Positions 54,935 to 61,735 of a DNA stretch of 64,000 bases are shown piece after piece (positions within the stretch are counted from its first letter, which is position 1; every line of letters begins with the position of its first letter). Position numbers and translations under genes: made by a program. Below the pieces are notes generated by a model that did not search any database, had not been told where the DNA came from, and saw only the letters and a program-made list of their open reading frames with translations. Source of the DNA: Flavobacterium sufflavum (GTDB lineage Bacteria; Bacteroidota; Bacteroidia; Flavobacteriales; Flavobacteriaceae); assembly GCF_004016525.1 (NCBI RefSeq), contig NZ_SACJ01000001.1, positions 186,001-250,000 on the forward strand, read 5' to 3'.

Positions 54935-57562
54935 ATGAAAAGACATTTTTGCTATCTTCTTCTCTTTTCTTCCCTGATTATTTTCGGGCAAAAGCCACTT
55001 ACCCAAGAAAACAAAATCTACAATGCAGTAGATGCTTTTGTTGCCAATCCAACAACAGAAAATTTAAACAACCTCAATAATACCGAACACGCATTCTGGA
55101 AAAACCCAACACCTAAAACTAAAAACGAACTGCTGGCAATTGTCATTTTAAATTGCAACAAAGCCTATTACGAAAACCAACTCAACAAAGTCCAGGAAGC
55201 AGTTAACAGTTATGAAAAAGCCTGGAAAACCTATCAAAAATACCATCTCAACAATTACGACATTGTCGAATTTTGTCTAAAACCTCTGGGAAACTTATAC
55301 ACCATTCTGGGCGATTACGATAATGCCGAAAACACCATCAAACAGTATTATTACATTGCCAACCAAGAAAAAAACCAAGAAAAAAAAATAGCCGCGATTC
55401 TCAATTTATCGAATGTGTATCAAAATTCAGGGAAGATTGATTTAGCCATTGATTTACTAGAAAAAACCATTCGAACCGAAAAACTATCAAATATCCAAAA
55501 AGGGATTTTATTAAATAATTTAGGGAATAGCTATGTCTTGAGTTATAGGAAACCCGATTTAATTATAAAATTTATACCAAATATCTTTGAAAAATTAGAA
55601 GATTCCTATCTAACCGCTATCAAATTATTACAATCAGACAAATCTCAAACCGAAACACTGGCAAATTGTTACCGCAATTTATCTTCTCTTAATTCCCAAT
55701 GGCAAAAGTTTGATCTTGCTAATTCTTATTTTGAAAAAGCTAAAGCTTATTTCTACGCAACCCCAAATCTTTCACCTCGAAAAATAGCTCAATTCAAATA
55801 TGAAGAAGCCTCGCTTTTTTTTAAACAGCAAAAACTGAAAGAAGCTAATGTAGTTATTGAATCCATTTTCAAACTTTTAATCCCTAATTATTCAAACAAG
55901 AAAAATAGCTTACCGGAACAAAATTCGCTTTATACCGAAACTAGTTTACTGGACGCATTAGATTTACGAGCCGAAATTTATTCGAAACAAAACAAAGCTA
56001 AAAAAGCATTAGAAGCCTATCGTTTGGCTTTCCATATTGAAGAGTTGTTTTCCAACTTGATAATTTATGAAAACTCTAAAATCATCAATCAAAATCGTGT
56101 TCGCAACCGTACTGAAAAATGTATTGCTATCTATGAAGCATTATATCAAAAAGAGCAAAAACAAACTTATATCGAAGCGGCTTTTCAATTGGCAGAACAA
56201 AGCAAATCGGGTGTTTTAAAAAATCATTTATTACAAAATAAAAGCCTTTCCCGAAAAGAAAAACTCCACATTGAACAACTACAAAACTGGAGTAATACCA
56301 TTTTGAAAGAACAGCAAAAAGGAGATTTAGCCGATATTCATAAAATTAACGAGGCAATAAAAAAGCAAAATGAATTGATGCTTTCGCTGAAAAAAATACA
56401 CTCTAAAAACACTGCTTCCGAAAAAGAAACTATCGATTTAAAAGTCTTGTACTCAAAATTAGAAAAAGACAAAAGCATTATGATTGAGTATTTTTCCGGA
56501 TTTGAAAAGATGTATTATTTCACTTTGGAAAACAAAAGAATAAAACTGGATTTTTATTGGGACAACCATACTGCTACACCAAGAATAATTTCGTTTTTAA
56601 ATTATTTTAGTGATACGAATAAAATCAATGATAATATTTCAAACTATAATCATTATGGTAATTCACTTTATAAAATGTTGAAATTACCAACAAAGTCAAC
56701 CTACCAAAACCTCATTATCATCCCTGACGGCACATTAAACTTCCTTCCTTTTGAAGCCTTAATCACAAAAGAATCTAACACAACTAATTTTGCTCAAATG
56801 CATTATTTGCTAAATGATTATAACATTGGTTATCAAAATTCGGCTCAGTTTTATTTAGCTCCAAACAAAAATAAAAAAACACAAGAAAAAACCGTTTTGG
56901 GGATTTTTCCGGTTTTCGAAAATACTCCTTTTGCTTTGTCTTATTCTAAAAATGAAATGCAATCGATACAGCAGAATTTTAAAGGAAAATATTTAACGAA
57001 TCAATCAGCCAATTTTAAAAACTTCAGCAATAATGCGGCCAATTATTCTATTTTGCACCTTTCCACTCACGCCTCATCAGGAGACATCGAAACCCCGGCA
57101 AGTATAAAATTTTACGATCAGGAAATCCTGTATTCCGAATTGTATCACTTAAATATCAACCCTGATTTGGTAGTTTTGAGTGCTTGCGAAACGGGCATTG
57201 GTAAACTATATAAATCCGAAGGTGCCATGAGTATTGCCCGCGGATTTCAATTTGCCGGAGCGCAAAATTTATTATTTTCACTATGGAAAGTTAATGATTA
57301 TACGACCTCGGTTTTTATGGATTCTTTTTACCAAAACATCAAAAACGGTCAATCGTATTTAGAAGCGAATGCTAATGCCAAACGTGATTTCTTAAAAAAT
57401 CCAAATATTTCCAATGCTAAAAAATCACCTTACTATTGGAGTGCTTTTATTTATTATGGTGATTTACAAACCACTAAAGAACCAATTAGTTATATTTTTT
57501 ATATATTTGGTATATTGATTTTAATTGGTTTATTTTTGGTTTTCAATCCCTATCGAAAATGA
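54935..57562 (+). CDS. Exported TPR-CHAT protease, membrane-anchored, 875 aa
   Basis: A signal peptide (1-18) leads to about 400 residues of TPR-like helices (AAILNLSNVYQNSGKIDLAI; AEIYSKQNKAKKALEAYRLA). The C-terminal CHAT domain (about 560-835) holds the caspase-type dyad H712 (LSTHASS) and C751 (LSACETG). A single membrane helix (about 852-869, YIFGILILIGLFLVF) and a basic tail end the protein, so the protease faces the periplasm. The four-base overlap couples it to the aspartic protease gene. The substrate is unknown; the TPR anti-sigma is one candidate. Confidence 0.88.
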   Translation: MKRHFCYLLLFSSLIIFGQKPLTQENKIYNAVDAFVANPTTENLNNLNNTEHAFWKNPTPKTKNELLAIVILNCNKAYYENQLNKVQEAVNSYEKAWKTYQKYHLNNYDIVEFCLKPLGNLYTILGDYDNAENTIKQYYYIANQEKNQEKKIAAILNLSNVYQNSGKIDLAIDLLEKTIRTEKLSNIQKGILLNNLGNSYVLSYRKPDLIIKFIPNIFEKLEDSYLTAIKLLQSDKSQTETLANCYRNLSSLNSQWQKFDLANSYFEKAKAYFYATPNLSPRKIAQFKYEEASLFFKQQKLKEANVVIESIFKLLIPNYSNKKNSLPEQNSLYTETSLLDALDLRAEIYSKQNKAKKALEAYRLAFHIEELFSNLIIYENSKIINQNRVRNRTEKCIAIYEALYQKEQKQTYIEAAFQLAEQSKSGVLKNHLLQNKSLSRKEKLHIEQLQNWSNTILKEQQKGDLADIHKINEAIKKQNELMLSLKKIHSKNTASEKETIDLKVLYSKLEKDKSIMIEYFSGFEKMYYFTLENKRIKLDFYWDNHTATPRIISFLNYFSDTNKINDNISNYNHYGNSLYKMLKLPTKSTYQNLIIIPDGTLNFLPFEALITKESNTTNFAQMHYLLNDYNIGYQNSAQFYLAPNKNKKTQEKTVLGIFPVFENTPFALSYSKNEMQSIQQNFKGKYLTNQSANFKNFSNNAANYSILHLSTHASSGDIETPASIKFYDQEILYSELYHLNINPDLVVLSACETGIGKLYKSEGAMSIARGFQFAGAQNLLFSLWKVNDYTTSVFMDSFYQNIKNGQSYLEANANAKRDFLKNPNISNAKKSPYYWSAFIYYGDLQTTKEPISYIFYIFGILILIGLFLVFNPYRK

Positions 57563-57996
57563 AAAACCTACACGAAATCCTAAAAAAACACCATTATAAA
57601 AAAGTAAAATTCAAGATTACTAAAACACAACATCTGTTGATAAAAGCCAAAATCAATGGGGTTCGGGGCAATTTTATTTTAGATACAGGGGCTTCTAATA
57701 GCTGTGTAAGCTTTGAACACATTGCATTATTTAATTTAAACGCCGAAGATTCTAAGACCATGGCTTCGGGTGCCGGAGCAACAGGAATGCTCACCCAAAC
57801 GGCCAGAGCAAATAAATTACAACTTGGTTCTTGGAAAAATTCTGATTTTGATTTGATAATTTTTGATATGTCCCATGTCAACGAAGCCTTACAGACATAC
57901 AAATCAAAAGCTGTAGACGGAATCATTGGTGCTGATGTACTATTGAAAGGAAAAGCTATAATTGACTATGCCAATTTCTATTTGTATTTATTGTAA
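57559..57996 (+). CDS. Retropepsin-like aspartic protease, 145 aa
   Basis: The active-site loop FILDTGAS (D42-T-G-A-S46) and the second hallmark VDGIIGADVL are those of retroviral-type aspartic proteases, which work as dimers of such single domains. The length is right for one domain. There is no signal peptide, so it seems cytoplasmic, although its partner CHAT protein is exported. Its ATG overlaps the CHAT stop by four bases. Pairing of a cysteine and an aspartic protease in one unit is unusual. Confidence 0.88.
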   Translation: MKNLHEILKKHHYKKVKFKITKTQHLLIKAKINGVRGNFILDTGASNSCVSFEHIALFNLNAEDSKTMASGAGATGMLTQTARANKLQLGSWKNSDFDLIIFDMSHVNEALQTYKSKAVDGIIGADVLLKGKAIIDYANFYLYLL

Positions 57997-58017
57997 CCAA
58001 CCTTAACCTAAAAAAAC

Positions 58018-58776
58018 ATGAAAAAGAATTACTATAAAGCAGCCGGTTTTGCTCTGGCGATGCTTTTGTTTTCTTGTTCCACTCAGGATATAATTGAAGA
58101 CGATCCAATCACTACAACAGAATCCAACTCAAGTACTCCCGAAATGTCAAAAACTACAACTTCAAGAGCTACAACTTCAAGAATTTGGAACTTCGACGAT
58201 TTGAATGAATGGGAAGATGCTACCCAAGTAGGCATACCTAATTACTGGTTTAAAGATGGAATTCTACATATTTTTACCAATGCTAATACTTGGGATAGAA
58301 CCAAAATAAAATCGATTGCTACCTACACTACCGGAACTTATTCCTGGAGAGTTTATGTTCCTACAATGGGAGTTGGCGATTGTGCCAGTATTGGTGCGTT
58401 TTTATACAGTGATGATACCCACGAACTTGATTTTGAAATTGGCTACGGCAAAGAAACTGTTCGTCAGGGACTGAATGCCGTATCCGACGACCTTATCGTT
58501 TATGCTACCTCTCAGGCCAATCCCTCTCATTCTTTTCAAAGCAAAATAAAAAGAGGGCAATGGTACACCCTTTCGATAACATTAGCTTTAAATAGCCAGA
58601 AAAAATACATTGCCACCTGGAAAATTGATAATTCAATTTTGACTTCTACAACGCTTACTTATGGCTCAAGCACTAAATTTAAAATTTTCTGTAGTGTAGA
58701 AAACCTAAGTTTTATTGGTGACCACATTCCTTATACACAAAATTATGCCTTATTTGATTGGGTAGAATTCAAATAA
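58018..58776 (+). CDS. GH16-like (concanavalin A-like fold) lipoprotein, 252 aa
   Basis: A lipobox ends at C20 (LAMLLFSCST). A linker rich in T and S (about 30-55) precedes a beta-sandwich domain. The motif ELDFE (E136, D138, E140) copies the GH16 catalytic signature E-x-D-x-E, inside HELDFEIGYG. The surrounding strands (GTYSWRVYVPTMGVGDCASI; GQWYTLSITLAL) also fit GH16. It may hydrolyse a beta-glucan-type polysaccharide or only bind it. It is 21 bp after the retropepsin gene and just before a strong terminator. Confidence 0.75.
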   Translation: MKKNYYKAAGFALAMLLFSCSTQDIIEDDPITTTESNSSTPEMSKTTTSRATTSRIWNFDDLNEWEDATQVGIPNYWFKDGILHIFTNANTWDRTKIKSIATYTTGTYSWRVYVPTMGVGDCASIGAFLYSDDTHELDFEIGYGKETVRQGLNAVSDDLIVYATSQANPSHSFQSKIKRGQWYTLSITLALNSQKKYIATWKIDNSILTSTTLTYGSSTKFKIFCSVENLSFIGDHIPYTQNYALFDWVEFK

Positions 58777-58785
58777 AACACAAAA

Positions 58786-58809
58786 GCCTTCATATCAGAA
58801 GGCTTTTTT
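58786..58809. terminator. Bidirectional terminator
   Basis: GCCTTC and GAAGGC with a six-base loop are flanked by TTTTTT on the plus side and a mirrored A run on the other. It closes the plus-strand CHAT cluster and also the minus-strand ThuA gene. Confidence 0.9.
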
Positions 58810-58815
58810 ATTGAC

Positions 58816-59604
58816 TTATTTTCTTGATTTTTTCTTCGAATGGGACTCTTTGGGATTTTCGCCCAATGCCCACAAAAGACCGCCTGTAAGATGCTGGATA
58901 TAGACAGGATCCACATAATCTTTACTATCATGCCCTAAAGCGGTATAAAAAACTCTGGCACCTTCAAATTCATGACACCAGGCCAATGGTAAGTAATCTC
59001 CAAAAGTACGTCCTGGATAGACTTCTTTTTCGCTGTCTTTCACCGTTCGCATATCGGCAGCTAAAAGTACCTGAATATTAGGATTGAATTCATTCATATA
59101 GTAACACTCATCTTCTTTTTTCCATGTTTCCCCTAACATCGAAGTCGAAGGATGGTTTTTGTTAATCACTTTTATTTCGAAAGATTGAAAAGCAGGATGT
59201 CTTTTAAATTTCCCACCTACCATTGTTGCAAACCAAGGCCAGGATTTCTCAGAATCAGACGCACTATGAATCCCTACAAAGGCGCCACCAGCATGGATAT
59301 AATCTACAAGCGCCTGCTTTTGCTGTTCGGTATCAAAGATATCATTACAGGTATTTGAGAAAACAAGACAGCTATACTTGGCCAGATTTTCGGTAGTCAT
59401 AACTGCAGGATCATCTGAAACATCAACAATTAGGTTGTTTGCTTCGCCAATTTTTTTCCAAGCTTCAACACTGACAGCAATATTTTTATGCACATAGCCT
59501 TTGCCGTTTTTAGTGTAAACTAAAATCCGTTTTTTAGCTATTGGATTGGCAAATACAGAACCTAAACCAAAAACAACTGTAAGCAACATTAATTTTATTT
59601 TCAT
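58816..59604 (-). CDS. ThuA domain exported protein, 262 aa
   Basis: A signal peptide (1-19) precedes a ThuA/class I glutamine-amidotransferase-like fold: KRILVYTKNGKGYVHKN, YSCLVFSNTCNDIF, DYIHAGGAFVGIHSASD, and LAWCHEFEGARVFYTALGHD. The last two blocks are the usual ThuA landmarks. The family includes proteins linked to trehalose or other sugar metabolism, but its chemistry is poorly defined. It appears to be a single gene, ended by the shared terminator. Confidence 0.88.
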   Translation of the reverse strand: MKIKLMLLTVVFGLGSVFANPIAKKRILVYTKNGKGYVHKNIAVSVEAWKKIGEANNLIVDVSDDPAVMTTENLAKYSCLVFSNTCNDIFDTEQQKQALVDYIHAGGAFVGIHSASDSEKSWPWFATMVGGKFKRHPAFQSFEIKVINKNHPSTSMLGETWKKEDECYYMNEFNPNIQVLLAADMRTVKDSEKEVYPGRTFGDYLPLAWCHEFEGARVFYTALGHDSKDYVDPVYIQHLTGGLLWALGENPKESHSKKKSRK

Positions 59605-59634
59605 CTTCTTTTATTTATTTCATTTTTATAATAA

Positions 59635-60051
59635 TTAACCGAATTCTTGAATAATATAATTCTCTAATTCTTTCATCACATTATCTAAATCATGTTTCAC
59701 TCTAAAGTCAGAAATCCGGTAAACATGTAATCCTAAATTAATAAAAAACTCCTCTCTCATAGTGTCATATCCCTCTTTACCATTATGACTCGAACCATCA
59801 ATTTCTATAATCAAACCAAGAGATTTTACATAAAAATCAACAATAAAACTACCTATAATTCTCTGCCTGTCAAAATCAATAGACCAAAAAGTATCATTTC
59901 GTACTTGTCTCCAAAAAATAACTTCCGAAAAAACTCCCGCTTTTCGCAAAGCTCTGGATCTGGCAGATAATGCTTTATTGTACGGCAATGATCCGATACT
60001 TCTCCTATAAATAGGCTTCTCATGAATATAAGTAACGATTTCAAGTTTCAT
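59635..60051 (-). CDS. DUF559 (Vsr-like) endonuclease-domain protein, 138 aa
   Basis: The fold is PD-(D/E)XK: RRSIGSLPYNKALSARSRAL, IIGSFIVDFYVKSLGLIIEI, then DGSSH. D in VDFY and E/D in IEID are the likely metal ligands. DUF559 proteins resemble Vsr mismatch endonucleases. No membrane or signal segment. It lies beside a large nested palindromic repeat (60084-60204), and I recall this association in other flavobacteria. This suggests that the gene and the repeat are functionally or evolutionarily linked. Confidence 0.85.
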   Translation of the reverse strand: MKLEIVTYIHEKPIYRRSIGSLPYNKALSARSRALRKAGVFSEVIFWRQVRNDTFWSIDFDRQRIIGSFIVDFYVKSLGLIIEIDGSSHNGKEGYDTMREEFFINLGLHVYRISDFRVKHDLDNVMKELENYIIQEFG

Positions 60052-60083
60052 AATCTAATTTGTCTCTTGTTTATGTATAGTTA

Positions 60084-60204
60084 CCACCCCGCCTTTCAGG
60101 CACCCCTCCAAAGGAGGGGAAATTCATCTTTCTTAAAAAAACGCATTCCGAATAAACGTTACACTTCCCCTCTTTTTAAGAGGGGTGCCCGTAGGGCGGG
60201 GTGT
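60084..60204. repeat. Nested palindromic repeat next to the DUF559 gene
   Basis: The outer arms CACCCCGCC (60085-60093) and GGCGGGGTG (60195-60203) enclose inner arms GGCACCCCTC and GAGGGGTGCC. Each inner arm also forms its own hairpin: CCCCTCC-AAA-GGAGGGG and CCCCTC-TTTTTAA-GAGGGG. The G+C content stands out from its neighbourhood. Confidence 0.85.
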
Positions 60205-60240
60205 TCTTTACGCATCATAACATTTCCGAATATAAAAAGA

Positions 60241-60277
60241 AAATCCCAAACTCCATGAAATTTGGAATTTGGGATTT
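60241..60277 (-). terminator. Terminator of the odhB/sucA transcript
   Basis: AAATCCCAAA and TTTGGGATTT form a 10-bp stem with a 17-base loop. T-rich DNA follows on the minus strand. It lies 75 bp after odhB. The remaining gap to 60352 holds a short AAGGTT/AACCTT hairpin and a TTCGCTCTCGCTCAGAATGA phrase, which I recall as another dispersed repeat. Confidence 0.7.
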
Positions 60278-60352
60278 TTATATTATACCTACAAGGTTAT
60301 GAAAACCTTACAGGATTAGATTCTTCGCTCTCGCTCAGAATGACATTTTGAA

Positions 60353-61582
60353 TTACAATTCAAATGCTTTTTTAGGGTTTCCTCCGCAAAGCAATTCAAC
60401 AGGGTTTTCTAAAGCCTCTTTAACAGCAACTAAGAAACCTACTGACTCACGACCATCGATAATTCTGTGGTCATAAGATAAAGCGATGTACATCATTGGG
60501 TGGATTTCAACCTTACCGTTTACAGCGATAGGACGCTCGATAATGTTGTGCATTCCAAGGATTCCAGACTGTGGAGGGTTAATAATTGGCGTAGACAACA
60601 TAGAACCAAATACACCACCATTAGTGATTGTAAAAGTACCACCTGTCATATCATCCACTGTAATTTGACCATCACGAGCTCTTAAAGCTAATCTTTTGAT
60701 TTCAGCTTCAATTCCACGAAAAGTTAAATTTTCAGCATTACGAACTACAGGAACCATTAATCCTTTTGGCCCAGAAACTGCGATAGAAATATCAGCAAAA
60801 TCAAAAGCGATTTTGTGATCTCCGTCCATCATAGAGTTTACATCAGGGAACAATTCTAAAGCTCTTGTTACCGCTTTTGTAAAGAATGACATGTATCCTA
60901 AACCAATACCACCGTGTTTTGCTTTGAATGCATCTTTGTATTCATTACGCAAAATGTTGATAGGCGTCATGTTTACTTCGTTGAAAGTAGTCAACATTGC
61001 AGTTTCGTTTTTAGCAGAAACTAAACGCTCAGCTACTTTACGACGCAACATAGACAATTTAGTACGCTCTACACCACGGCTTCCACCTGTAGGAGTTCCC
61101 ATTGATGGAACAGCATTTACTGCGTCATCTTTAGTTATTCTTCCTCCTTTACCAGTTCCTGATACAGTAGCTGGAGCGATGTTTTTTTCATCTAATATTT
61201 TTTTAGCTGCTGGAGATGGAGTTCCAGTTGCATAAGTAGCTGCTGGTGCTGCAGGAGCCGCTGGCGCAGGTGCTGCTTTTGGCGCTTCAGCAACCGGAGC
61301 TGCTGCAGGCGCTGCCGCTGCCGGAGCTGATCCTGATGGTTTAGCAGCTGCAGTGTCAATATGACAAACTACTGCTCCTACTGCTACTGCATCACCTTCT
61401 TCAGCTTTTAGGGTAATGATACCACTAGCCTCAGCTGGTAATTCTAATGTAGCTTTGTCTGAATCTACTTCAGCAATTGCTTGATCTTTTTCAACATAAT
61501 CCCCATCTTTTACTAACCAAGTGGCGATTTCAACTTCTTTAATAGATTCCCCTGGTGATGGAACTTTCATTTCTAAAATCAT
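60353..61582 (-). CDS. odhB: Dihydrolipoyllysine succinyltransferase (E2 of 2-oxoglutarate dehydrogenase), 409 aa
   Basis: The order is lipoyl domain (1-75, with lipoylated K43 in DSDKATLEL), an Ala/Pro-rich linker (about 78-116), the E1/E3-binding domain (about 117-160: [20 protein letters not shown]), and the catalytic acyltransferase domain with [11 protein letters not shown] near the end. The mono-lipoyl form and the adjacent sucA gene identify it as the 2-oxoglutarate rather than the pyruvate enzyme. It works in the TCA cycle. Length normal. Confidence 0.95.
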   Translation of the reverse strand: MILEMKVPSPGESIKEVEIATWLVKDGDYVEKDQAIAEVDSDKATLELPAEASGIITLKAEEGDAVAVGAVVCHIDTAAAKPSGSAPAAAAPAAAPVAEAPKAAPAPAAPAAPAATYATGTPSPAAKKILDEKNIAPATVSGTGKGGRITKDDAVNAVPSMGTPTGGSRGVERTKLSMLRRKVAERLVSAKNETAMLTTFNEVNMTPINILRNEYKDAFKAKHGGIGLGYMSFFTKAVTRALELFPDVNSMMDGDHKIAFDFADISIAVSGPKGLMVPVVRNAENLTFRGIEAEIKRLALRARDGQITVDDMTGGTFTITNGGVFGSMLSTPIINPPQSGILGMHNIIERPIAVNGKVEIHPMMYIALSYDHRIIDGRESVGFLVAVKEALENPVELLCGGNPKKAFEL

Positions 61583-61650
61583 GTCGTAAATATTTTAAAT
61601 TTATGAATTTTATTTTTTAATGTATGAATCGTTATTCTTGTTTTTAAATC

Positions 61651-61726
61651 TAGCCCTGATGGTAGCGGCATCCTTTTTCTTTTTTCTTTAAAAAAGAAAA
61701 AGATACAGCGGACAGCAGGAAATAGC
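61651..61726 (-). repeat. 76-bp structured repeat, copy B
   Basis: This is the inverted counterpart of 52794-52869 and has the same length. The outer blocks agree closely. The inner hairpin arms are wholly different (TTTTTCTTTTTTCTTT with its complement) but remain paired. It sits in the gap between sucA and odhB, ten bases after the sucA stop. Confidence 0.75.
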
Positions 61727-61735
61727 TTCAAATTT

